A stretch of 7,064 nucleotides of DNA from Deltaproteobacteria bacterium (GCA_005879095.1 VBLM01000023.1:1-7064), one strand, 5' to 3'; positions 1 to 5,596 are shown, numbered from the stretch's first letter. Notes: generated from the letters alone by a model not told the origin. Numbers and translations are program-made.

Positions 1-528
1 CACGTCGATGTCGCTGCCGAGCTTCGCGTCGATCGGCGCCGATGACGCCGGCTCATATCCGGGCAACTCCGCCAGCACCTGGTACTTGCCGGGCGCGAAC
101 GCGAGCACGCTCGGGCTCGACCCGCGCGCGCCGAGGTCCTTGCGATCGATGTACAGCGTCGCGCCGGGCGGCTCGGTCCGTACCCGCAGCACGGCGACAC
201 TCGCCGTGACGCGCGCGATGGCCTTCTCGATCCGCGCCCGTTCCTTCTCGTCGGTCTCCTGCTCGAGCGCCTGGATGTAGTACCGGTACGCGTCCGGATA
301 CGCCTTGAGCTGGGCGAACGTCTCGGCGATGTCGAAGACGACGTTGCGGTTCGGCACCAGCCGGTTGGAGAGCAGGAAGTGCTCGAGCGCCGAGCGGTAG
401 TCGTGGGCGCGGAAGCGTTCGGTGCCCATCTCGAAGTGGAGATCGGCCTCGTCGGCGAGATCGACCCTCGCCCGCTCCTGAGCCGCCGCCGCGAAGGCGC
501 AAAGAAGCAGCAGCGCCACCGTCTTCAT
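1..528 (-). CDS. Exported TPR-PEGA domain protein (C-terminus outside window)
   Basis: The frame is open from an ATG at 528 to the left edge, giving 176 residues without the end. Residues 1-16 form a signal peptide (MKT, a Leu-rich core, then AFAAAA), with likely cleavage before Gln17-Glu18. Residues about 25-105 are amphipathic TPR-like helices; a repeat unit covers the YRSALEHFLLSNRL stretch. Residues about 111-161 form a PEGA domain, with EPPGATLYID, a PGKYQV strand and an LPGYEP turn. PEGA domains occur in surface and envelope proteins and in bacterial kinases. The start codon overlaps the upstream kinase stop (ATGA, 525-528), implying translational coupling. The overlapping frame at 53-502 is Arg/Gly-rich and was rejected. 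A periplasmic or outer-membrane partner of the upstream kinase is inferred; its exact role is unknown. Confidence 0.85.
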   Translation of the reverse strand, partial: MKTVALLLLCAFAAAAQERARVDLADEADLHFEMGTERFRAHDYRSALEHFLLSNRLVPNRNVVFDIAETFAQLKAYPDAYRYYIQALEQETDEKERARIEKAIARVTASVAVLRVRTEPPGATLYIDRKDLGARGSSPSVLAFAPGKYQVLAELPGYEPASSAPIDAKLGSDIDV

Positions 529-1280
529 CGTCGCGTCCGCAGCTCCGGTTCTTCCTGAGTCGGCTGCCGCTGCCGCTTCTTCGGCGTTTCGACAGCCTTT
601 TCTTTCTCCTTCTCTTTTTCCTTTTCCTTTTCGCGCGCGATGGCGGCGGCCGGATCGACCGCCAGCGTCGCCAGCACCCGCACCGGCTCGCGCGACTGTC
701 CCTGCATCACTTCGTAGGGCAAGAAGCCGTCGCGCACGATGCGGAACTTGCGCGGCGCGTTATCGAGACCGGCGTTGCGCAGCGAAGTCTGCATCGGCGT
801 CGAGCCGATCTTCCTGTCGGCGTCGTACACCTCGGCGCCGCTGGGAAACGAGTCGAAGACGACCGTGAACGCCTCCGGCAGCGGCTGCACGACCGGCGCC
901 GCGGGCGGCGGCTGCGGCGCGGGCTTGCGCAGCACGACGACGCCGGCGATGACGAGCACCGCCAGCCCGCCGGCGATGCCCGCGATGAGCCCCGCCTTCG
1001 ACCTCCGCTCCGGTTCCTTCTGCGTCGGCGACGGCGGCGGCTGCGGCGTGTGCACCGGCGCCTCGTTGGTCAGCGCGCCGAACGGGACCGGCGTCGTCAC
1101 GCTGTCGTCAGGCCTCGCCTCACCGAGGTTGGCGGGCTTCCACGCCGGCGCGCGCTCCAGCACCGGCACCAACGCCGCCAGCGCGGCGTTCGCGTCCTGG
1201 TAGCGCCGGTTGTGGTCGCGATCGACGCAGTGGCTGAACCACTCGTCGAAACCGCGCGGCAGCGCTCCGCTCGCGCCCAT
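525..1280 (-). CDS. C-terminal half of a frameshifted PEGA Ser/Thr kinase (kinase tail, membrane segment, PEGA domain)
   Basis: This was most likely one gene with the kinase at 1120-1992. The frame opens at a TGA shortly upstream, and its in-frame residues before the ATG read ASQRAAEM. With the following LPRGFDEWFSHCVDRD, this matches the last C-lobe helices of myxobacterial PEGA kinases. From the ATG at 1280 (251 residues): 1-45 end of the kinase domain, about 80-90 Pro-rich linker, 96-117 a single membrane helix, 119-135 Pro-rich linker, about 138-195 PEGA domain (FPSGAEVYD, DGFLPYE), 217-228 an (EK)6 tract, then a basic/acidic tail. The ATG is only the first available one; GGAG abuts it with no spacer, so independent translation is doubtful. 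The fold argues for a membrane kinase with PEGA outside the cytoplasm. Alone, this piece has no catalytic residues. Confidence 0.8.
   Translation of the reverse strand: MGASGALPRGFDEWFSHCVDRDHNRRYQDANAALAALVPVLERAPAWKPANLGEARPDDSVTTPVPFGALTNEAPVHTPQPPPSPTQKEPERRSKAGLIAGIAGGLAVLVIAGVVVLRKPAPQPPPAAPVVQPLPEAFTVVFDSFPSGAEVYDADRKIGSTPMQTSLRNAGLDNAPRKFRIVRDGFLPYEVMQGQSREPVRVLATLAVDPAAAIAREKEKEKEKEKEKAVETPKKRQRQPTQEEPELRTRR
597..632 (-). repeat. Purine tract encoding (Glu-Lys)6
   Basis: Thirty-six consecutive purines on the coding strand spell six Glu-Lys pairs with mixed codons (GAA/GAG, AAA/AAG). It lies just after the PEGA domain in the kinase C-terminal piece. Such tracts are slippage-prone, so repeat number may vary among relatives. 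The encoded peptide is probably a charged flexible or single-helix linker. Confidence 0.75.
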
Positions 1281-1992
1281 CTCCGCCGCCCGCTGCGAGG
1301 CTCGCCGTGCGCCAGTAGAACTTCCCGGTCAGGCAGTTGAAGGCGATCAGCCCGAGCGCCCACACGTCGGTCGCCGGCCGGATCGCCGCGCCCTGGTCCG
1401 ACTGCTCCGGCGCCATCCAGCGCGGGGTCCCGACGGGCTTGGTTGCATCGCCCTCGCCCTGCTGCTCCTGCACCAGCTTCGCCACGCCGAAGTCGAGGAT
1501 CTTGACCGTGAAGGCTTCGCCCTGCCGCCGCGAGCGGGCCATGAAGATGTTCTGCGGCTTCAGATCCCGGTGGACGAGGCCGTTCTTGTGCGCCTCGCCG
1601 AGCGCGTGACAGAGCTGGCGGAAGATCTCCAGCGTCTCCGAGGGTGGCAGGAACTTCTTGCGCTGGATGCGCTTGGCCAGCTCCTCGCCGTCGAGCAGCT
1701 CCATCGCCAGCCAGGGAATTCCCGTGTCGTCGTCGACGCCGGCCGAGACCACCTCGACCACGTGGTCGCTGCGGATGCGTGCGCCGACCTTCGCTTCCTG
1801 CGTGAACCGCGCCCGCGAATCCGGGCTCTTGACGAACTGCGGGTGCATGATCTTGAGCGCCCGCTCGCGCCCGGTAGAGAGCTGCTCGACGAGATAGACC
1901 GCGCCCATGCCGCCCGCCGCCAGCGGCTTGAGGATCCTGAAGTCCTTCCCGAGGACCTGCCCTTCCTTGAGCTGCGCGAGGTCGGAATCCAT
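1120..1992 (-). CDS. Ser/Thr protein kinase, catalytic domain (N-terminal part of the frameshifted gene)
   Basis: This encodes a Hanks-type Ser/Thr kinase that transfers phosphate from ATP to protein Ser/Thr. Visible motifs: glycine loop AAGGMGAVY (residues 25-33), ATP-binding Lys47 (RALKIM), helix-C Glu66, catalytic loop HRDLKPQN (141-148, base Asp143), DFG at 167-169, APE at 194-196 after GTPRWM, and the F-helix DVWALG. It is an RD kinase with all catalytic residues present. Beyond residue 230 the frame loses sense and stops at 1120 (290 residues in all), so the C-lobe is incomplete. The ATG at 1992 shares one base with the stop of the CNB gene (TGATG) and lacks a clear Shine-Dalgarno, pointing to translational coupling. 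The in-frame extension upstream to 2283 lies inside the CNB gene and is not real. If the break is genuine, the product is probably unstable or inactive. Confidence 0.85.
   Translation of the reverse strand: MDSDLAQLKEGQVLGKDFRILKPLAAGGMGAVYLVEQLSTGRERALKIMHPQFVKSPDSRARFTQEAKVGARIRSDHVVEVVSAGVDDDTGIPWLAMELLDGEELAKRIQRKKFLPPSETLEIFRQLCHALGEAHKNGLVHRDLKPQNIFMARSRRQGEAFTVKILDFGVAKLVQEQQGEGDATKPVGTPRWMAPEQSDQGAAIRPATDVWALGLIAFNCLTGKFYWRTASLAAGGGDGRERSAAARFRRVVQPLRRSRPQPALPGRERRAGGVGAGAGARAGVEARQPR
1281..1305 (-). other. Frame break with apparent internal deletion in the kinase gene
   Basis: The kinase frame is convincing down to the residues FYWRTA (codon 230 at 1305-1303), then turns into an Arg/Gly-rich run ending at 1120. 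The correct continuation, ASQRAAEMG, starts in another frame at about 1301. In related kinases roughly 20 residues usually lie between the YWRTA-like motif and the PAS.RAAE motif. They are absent, so the lesion looks like a deletion of about 60 bases whose length is not a multiple of three. A single-base error alone would not explain the missing residues. Confidence 0.7.
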
Positions 1993-3353
1993 CAGACGAT
2001 GTAATCGGGAAGAATTGCGACTTCGCGGTCGAGCAGGTCGGCGGTCCGCTCCAGCCGTTCGGCCATCAGTTTCTGGACCATCGACTTGATCTCGGGATTC
2101 GGCAGCACCAGCCGCTTGAAGTCGTCGCGCGGCAGCTCGAGCACTTCGCAGAAACTGAGCGTGCGGACGGTCGCGGTGCAGGGGCTCTCGAGCAGGAGCG
2201 AAATCTCGCCGAAGATGTCGCCCTCCTTGAGCTGTGGCAGCGGCAGTTGCTCGCCCTTGCTGCCCTCGTGGAAGACCTCGCACTTGCCGCGGAGCAGCAC
2301 GCAGAAACCCGCGCCGGGCTTGCCCTGCTCGAGCAGCACCGTCTGCGGCGGCAGGCTGTGCCGGACGAACTTCTCGCCCACCCTGTGCCGTTCGGCGTCG
2401 CTGAGCGGCCGGAAGACGGGGCTCGCCCGCAGCACGTTGGCGAGCAGCCGGTCCTGGTAGAACGCCGCGATCACCTTGCCCACCGACGGATGCGCGCCGG
2501 CGATCTCCTCCAGCCGCGCGCGGTGGATCTCGAAGAGCAGGCCGTCCTTCGCCGCCACCACCGACGCCAGCCGCGGTGAGTCGGTGACCAGCGCCATTTC
2601 GCCGAAGAACGCGCCCTCGCCCATCGCGGCGATGACCTTGTCGCCGTGCATCACGTTGACCACGCCCTGCACGACGACGAACATCGAGTCGCCCTGTTCG
2701 CCCTCCCGGACCACGGTCTCGGCCGCGCTCACCCAGCGCAGGTCGAGCTTCTTGACCACCTCTTCGAAGGCCTGCTTGTCGAGCGCGGAAAAGAGCGGCG
2801 AGGGCGGCAGCCTGGAGAGATCGATGGTCGCCATCCGCGGCGTCCGTACCACCGTCGCGTCCTCGTCCTCTTCGGGCGCGGGCCTGGGCAGCGCCACGCC
2901 GGCGAGCGCCTCGCGGAAGATGGCGAGCGATTCGAGATCGAGCGGCTGCAGCTCCTTCTCGGTGGTGGCCTCGTCGGGCGGGACGGCTGCGCTCATGCTC
3001 GGCGGCAGCTTGTGCACGGCAGGCGACGTCCCCTGCTGGCGCGCGTAGAGGTCGGCGAGCGTGTGCAGCGTCTCCTGGCGCTCGGGCGCGATCTCCAGGA
3101 TCACCTTGCAGATGGCGATGGCCTTGAGCAGCTGGCCGTCAGCCGCGTATCGGCCCGCAACCTGCTGGAACTCCTGCACCGCGTGGGTCCGCAGCCCGAG
3201 GCGAAGATAGACGTCACCGAGCCGCTGCCGCAGCGTGACATCCGCGGGCGCCAGCCGGACCGCATGCTCGAACTCCGCCGCCGCATGCGGCAACTTGCCA
3301 CCGCGCAGCAACTCGACCGCCTTCTCCGTGTGTCTGCGGACTTGCGGGTCCAT
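1992..3353 (-). CDS. TPR protein with two cyclic-nucleotide-binding domains
   Basis: The product has 453 residues and no signal peptide or membrane segment, so it is probably cytoplasmic. Residues about 5-105 are TPR-like helices (RGGKLPHAAAEFEHAV and the following units). Residues 110-180 are a Pro/Glu-rich linker. CNB1 covers about 186-300 and carries a phosphate-binding cassette with FGEMAL at 250-255 and Arg261 in SPRLAS. CNB2 covers about 312-425 with FGEISL at 381-386, but the cassette Arg is Cys392 (SPCTAT). No DNA-binding HTH follows, so it is not a Crp-type regulator. It is the first gene of the operon and its stop overlaps the kinase start. I infer that it senses a cyclic nucleotide and passes the signal to the kinase through TPR contacts. 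The ATG at 3353 has only a weak ribosome-binding site; another out-of-frame ATG lies 4 bases upstream. Confidence 0.9.
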   Translation of the reverse strand: MDPQVRRHTEKAVELLRGGKLPHAAAEFEHAVRLAPADVTLRQRLGDVYLRLGLRTHAVQEFQQVAGRYAADGQLLKAIAICKVILEIAPERQETLHTLADLYARQQGTSPAVHKLPPSMSAAVPPDEATTEKELQPLDLESLAIFREALAGVALPRPAPEEDEDATVVRTPRMATIDLSRLPPSPLFSALDKQAFEEVVKKLDLRWVSAAETVVREGEQGDSMFVVVQGVVNVMHGDKVIAAMGEGAFFGEMALVTDSPRLASVVAAKDGLLFEIHRARLEEIAGAHPSVGKVIAAFYQDRLLANVLRASPVFRPLSDAERHRVGEKFVRHSLPPQTVLLEQGKPGAGFCVLLRGKCEVFHEGSKGEQLPLPQLKEGDIFGEISLLLESPCTATVRTLSFCEVLELPRDDFKRLVLPNPEIKSMVQKLMAERLERTADLLDREVAILPDYIV

Positions 3354-3380
3354 CCATCCAGCAGCTTACACCAACAACTC

Positions 3381-3419
3381 GGGGACACCCTCCGGGGACA
3401 CCCTTCGGGGACACCCTCA
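3381..3419. repeat. Three tandem copies of a 13-base repeat in the divergent intergenic region
   Basis: Units begin at 3381, 3394 and 3407. Each starts GGGGACACCC and ends in TCC, TTC or TCA, so copies differ only in the last three bases. On the minus strand they sit 28-66 bases upstream of the CNB gene start, within its leader or promoter. They could be stacked protein-binding sites, a slippage-generated array, or a remnant of a dispersed intergenic element. Confidence 0.85.
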
Positions 3420-3423
3420 ACCC

Positions 3424-3447
3424 CGATCGAAGTCGGGCATTCGACCG
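3424..3447. promoter_or_regulatory. Operator-like inverted repeat between divergent genes
   Basis: The arms CGATCGAA (3424-3431) and TTCGACCG (3440-3447) are complementary except at one position, with an 8-base spacer. The dyad lies in the 129-base gap between the divergent CNB and phosphatase starts, next to the 13-base repeats. This placement fits a transcription-factor site acting on one or both genes. I could not identify convincing -35/-10 boxes, so the regulatory role is inference. Confidence 0.35.
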
Positions 3448-3482
3448 ATGTGAGGCCCGGGGGATTCCGATAGCTCCGTGGC

Positions 3483-4025
3483 ATGCGATACCTCCCGATT
3501 GTCGCAGCCTTGGTCCTGGCTTCCGCCTGCGGCGGCACCGCACAAGCTCCCGACGAAGGCGACGCCACTTCCGCCGACGTCACCACGCCGCCCATCGAGC
3601 TCGTCTCGCCCGGCATCTGGCGCGGCCCGCGGCCGACGCAGGCCACGCTGGGGCAGCTCAAGTCGATGGGCGTGCACACCATCCTCGACCTCGAGGACAC
3701 GCAGAGCGCCGTCAACACCGAGCGCGGCTGGGTGGCCGGCCTCAAGATGGCCTTCATCTCAGAGCCGATGTCGGGCTTCTGGACGCCGAACGACAAAGAG
3801 GTCAACCAGATCGAAGCGATCATGGCCGACCAGTCGCGCCGGCCGATCTTCGTCCACTGCGAGCACGGCCAGGACCGGACCGGCCTCATCGTCGGCCTCT
3901 ACCGGGTCTTCACCGAGAAGAAGTCCCCGGCGGCGGCCTACAAGGAAATGCTCGCCAAGGGGTTCCACAAGATCCTGTTTTTGCTCAACCACTATTACGA
4001 AGAGAAGACCGGCTTCGAGGACTAA
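3483..4025 (+). CDS. Lipoprotein-like dual-specificity/tyrosine phosphatase
   Basis: The product has 180 residues. Residues 1-16 (hydrophobic segment ending LASAC) look like a lipoprotein signal with Cys16 as lipidation site; the -3 residue is Ala, so the lipobox is not ideal. A short Gly/Ala/Asp/Thr-rich linker leads to a Cys-based phosphatase domain. Features are the LVSPGIWRGPRPT start, the strand TILDLED (66-72), the EPMSGFW loop (94-100), and the signature HCEHGQDRTG (125-134) with nucleophile Cys126 and phosphate-binding Arg132. The arrangement resembles the DSP/Siw14-like families that remove phosphate from Tyr, Ser/Thr or inositol phosphates. A candidate general acid is Asp104 in the TPND loop. 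If lipidated it acts outside the cytoplasm, so it could not directly oppose the cytoplasmic kinase domain encoded divergently. The substrate is unknown. Confidence 0.88.
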   Translation: MRYLPIVAALVLASACGGTAQAPDEGDATSADVTTPPIELVSPGIWRGPRPTQATLGQLKSMGVHTILDLEDTQSAVNTERGWVAGLKMAFISEPMSGFWTPNDKEVNQIEAIMADQSRRPIFVHCEHGQDRTGLIVGLYRVFTEKKSPAAAYKEMLAKGFHKILFLLNHYYEEKTGFED

Positions 4026-4448
4026 CTACCCGGTCTCGTGCTCCTGCTCGCTGCCGAATTCGGGTTCGTTGTCGTCCCCGATTTCGGTTTCGTTTGTGTT
4101 CCGGTCCACGGTCGGGTGACTCGTTTTGGGACGGAACGTCTCAGAATCGTACCGTCGCATGAGGCCCGTCAGTAACGCGTAAAGCCGGCCGGCGGTGTCA
4201 CGTGCGGCGCGGCTTTCGATGGCGTCGCACTCGTTGCCGGCGATTGCGACGTCGAGCGCTGCGGCGGCCTCACAACATTCTCCGCGCGCGATACCATAGA
4301 CCCTCTTTTTGTCCCCGGCTCCCACTCGTCCAACGCCCTCCGCGATATTCAGGCAGACGCTCCTGGCCTCCTGCACTTGCCTGAGCAACTCGAGCGCGAC
4401 CTGGTATGCGAGGAGTCGTTCATGGGGCAACGCGATCTTTTGGGTCAT
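4026..4448 (-). CDS. S23-type four-helix-bundle protein, internally shortened
   Basis: Family features are HERLLAYQVALELL in helix 1, CLNIAEGVGR at 32-41 (the hallmark NIAEG turn), and DKKRVYGIARGECCEAAAALD in the next helices. These match the S23 / 23S rRNA intervening-sequence protein family (four-helix bundle), whose function is unsettled. I chose the ATG at 4448 (MTQKIALPHER, 140 residues) because homologues begin just before the PHER motif; the GTG at 4520 would add an Arg-rich, non-coding-looking extension. The loop and start of helix 2, usually about 17-18 residues between helix 1 and the NIAEG helix, are missing around residues 25-27. The last 35 residues form a polar Asn/Glu/Asp/Thr tail unlike the fold. 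The stop (4028-4026) abuts the stop of the convergent phosphatase gene. Confidence 0.8.
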   Translation of the reverse strand: MTQKIALPHERLLAYQVALELLRQVQEARSVCLNIAEGVGRVGAGDKKRVYGIARGECCEAAAALDVAIAGNECDAIESRAARDTAGRLYALLTGLMRRYDSETFRPKTSHPTVDRNTNETEIGDDNEPEFGSEQEHETG

Positions 4449-4490
4449 GCGGCGTGCACGAACGATGCCACCCCAACGTGCTCGAGCCCG

Positions 4491-4510
4491 AAAATCGCGA
4501 ACGGACGCGA
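4491..4510 (-). terminator. Weak intrinsic-terminator-like hairpin after the ketosynthase gene
   Basis: On the minus strand, about 20 bases past the ketosynthase stop, TCGCG and CGCGA form a perfect 5-bp stem with a 6-base loop, followed directly by TTTT. A wider pair of perfect 7-base arms (4477-4483 and 4515-4521, GAGCACG and its complement) encloses it and could form an alternative stem. The stem and U-tract are short, so this may be a partial terminator or a chance structure. It lies in the 82-base gap before the four-helix-bundle start. Confidence 0.35.
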
Positions 4511-4530
4511 GCAGGAGCACGCGAACGGCT

Positions 4531-5550
4531 TCAGGCGCGCATCAATGCGGCGCCCCAGTGAAATCCGGCGCCGAGGCCGACGAAGCAGACGAGGTTCCCG
4601 TCCTTGACCCGGCCGGCCTTGCGGGCTTCGTCCAGAGCGATCGGGATCGTCGCCGCGGTCGTGTTGCCGTAGCGCTGGATGTTGTTGAAGACCTTCTCGT
4701 CAGGCAGCTCGAGCGCGCGCTGGACCATCTCGTTGATGCGCAGGTTCGCCTGGTGGGCGATGAGCAGGTCGAGCTGGCGGACCTCGACGCCGTTGCGGCT
4801 GCAGACCTCGCGCACCACCTGCGGCATGCGCGTCACCGCCTGCTTGAAGACGTGCTTGCCGTTCATCTCCGGGATGTGCCGTCCCTCGCGCAGGTCGCTC
4901 TCGGACACGTACGGCCTTTGCGCGAAGCCGCAGGCGGGCACGTAGAGGCTCTGGAAGTCCTTCCCGTCGGAGTGCAACTGGAATCCGAGCAGCCCGCGCT
5001 CGCCCTCCGCGCCGCGCAGCACGCAGGCGCCGCCCGCGTCGCCGAAAAGCACCGTGCGGTCGCGGAAACGGGTGATCCAGGCCTTCTCCTCCTCGGTGGG
5101 CGGCTCGCCGCCCCGGCCGAAGACGAAATCCCAGTGGTGCCAGGGCATGAAACCGGAATGGACCTCGGCGCCGACCAGCAGCACGGTCCGCAAGCCATAG
5201 ATGAAACCGGTGCACTGCTGGCGGATGTCGAGCGCCGGAATCGGCCCGAGCCCGAGCTTGTGCTGGAGGATGCCGCCGCAGCCGGGAAAGAAATAGTCCG
5301 GCGTCATGGTGGCGAAGACGATGTAATCGACTTCCTCCGCGCGCACGCCGGCATCGTCGAGCGCCTTGCGGGCCGCGCCGAGGCCGAGGTCGCTCGTGGT
5401 GGTCCCTTTTTCCACGTAATACCGCTGCTCGACGCCGGACCGCTCACGGATCCACTGATCGGAGGTGTCCATCAGCCCGGCAATGGCTTCGTTCTTCACC
5501 AAGTTCTCGCCGGTGACGAAGCCGGTGCCGAGGATGCGTGTGCGCAGCAT
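4531..5550 (-). CDS. 3-oxoacyl-ACP synthase III family protein (FabH-like), missing an internal helix
   Basis: The product has 339 residues and the thiolase fold. KAS III enzymes condense an acyl-CoA starter with malonyl-ACP to begin fatty-acid or related acyl-chain synthesis in the cytoplasm. The Cys-His-Asn triad is intact: Cys113 (QQCTGF), His266 (AHQANLR) and Asn296 (YGNTTAA). LFGDAGGA (168-175) and the GLGAGFHWGAAL C-terminus are typical. A loop at about 133-163 (FMPWHHWDF, EPPTEEE) is longer than in E. coli FabH, which suggests a divergent subfamily with a different acyl substrate. The helix after the catalytic Cys is absent: FIYGL runs straight into RTVLLVGAEV at residue 120/121, where E. 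coli FabH has 12 more residues. The ATG at 5550 has a good Shine-Dalgarno; the in-frame extension to 6255 lies inside the hydrolase gene and is spurious. Confidence 0.92.
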   Translation of the reverse strand: MLRTRILGTGFVTGENLVKNEAIAGLMDTSDQWIRERSGVEQRYYVEKGTTTSDLGLGAARKALDDAGVRAEEVDYIVFATMTPDYFFPGCGGILQHKLGLGPIPALDIRQQCTGFIYGLRTVLLVGAEVHSGFMPWHHWDFVFGRGGEPPTEEEKAWITRFRDRTVLFGDAGGACVLRGAEGERGLLGFQLHSDGKDFQSLYVPACGFAQRPYVSESDLREGRHIPEMNGKHVFKQAVTRMPQVVREVCSRNGVEVRQLDLLIAHQANLRINEMVQRALELPDEKVFNNIQRYGNTTAATIPIALDEARKAGRVKDGNLVCFVGLGAGFHWGAALMRA

Positions 5551-5555
5551 GGGAA

Positions 5556-5562
5556 CCCCCTT
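5556..5562 (-). promoter_or_regulatory. Ribosome binding site of the ketosynthase gene
   Basis: AAGGGGG on the minus strand stands five bases upstream of the ATG at 5550. It is the clearest Shine-Dalgarno in the window and settles the start against the long in-frame upstream extension. Confidence 0.7.
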
Positions 5563-5574
5563 GAGGTCGCCCGT

Positions 5575-5596
5575 GCTACGCCTCGAAAGCCGTAGC
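5575..5596 (-). other. Intercistronic hairpin with a UUCG tetraloop
   Basis: One base past the hydrolase stop, the minus strand has GCTACG and CGTAGC as a perfect 6-bp stem, a G-G mismatch, two more pairs and a TTCG loop (22 bases). UUCG loops are unusually stable in RNA. No U-tract follows, so it is a poor intrinsic terminator. It more likely protects or processes a shared mRNA, or tunes expression of the ketosynthase gene, whose ribosome binding site begins 13 bases downstream. Confidence 0.5.

Noticed and set aside
1280..1320. Programmed ribosomal frameshift in the kinase
   Set aside because: No slippery heptamer is visible at the junction, and conserved residues are missing from the DNA itself, which recoding cannot restore.
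1210..2004. 264-residue plus-strand open frame opposite the kinase
   Set aside because: It is antisense to the glycine loop, HRD and DFG motifs of the kinase and shows Arg/Leu/Asp-rich shadow composition.
1993..2283. In-frame upstream extension of the kinase
   Set aside because: It overlaps the CNB2 coding region on the same strand; the kinase domain starts normally from the ATG coupled to the CNB stop.
3381..3419. CRISPR array
   Set aside because: Only 13-base units with no spacers and no cas genes nearby; it is a simple tandem repeat.
3101..3889. 262-residue minus-strand open frame spanning the divergent intergenic region
   Set aside because: It crosses the phosphatase gene in antisense and then an alternative frame of the CNB gene; Ser/Arg-rich and without any domain.
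4026..4448. Intervening sequence of a 23S rRNA gene
   Set aside because: The S23-type protein is related to rRNA intervening-sequence ORFs, but no 23S rRNA sequence flanks it; protein-coding genes lie on both sides.
4309..5595. 428-residue plus-strand open frame opposite the ketosynthase
   Set aside because: It lies antisense to a ketosynthase with a complete triad, has no recognisable domain, and its Arg/Ala/Asp/Val-rich composition is typical of antisense frames in G+C-rich DNA.
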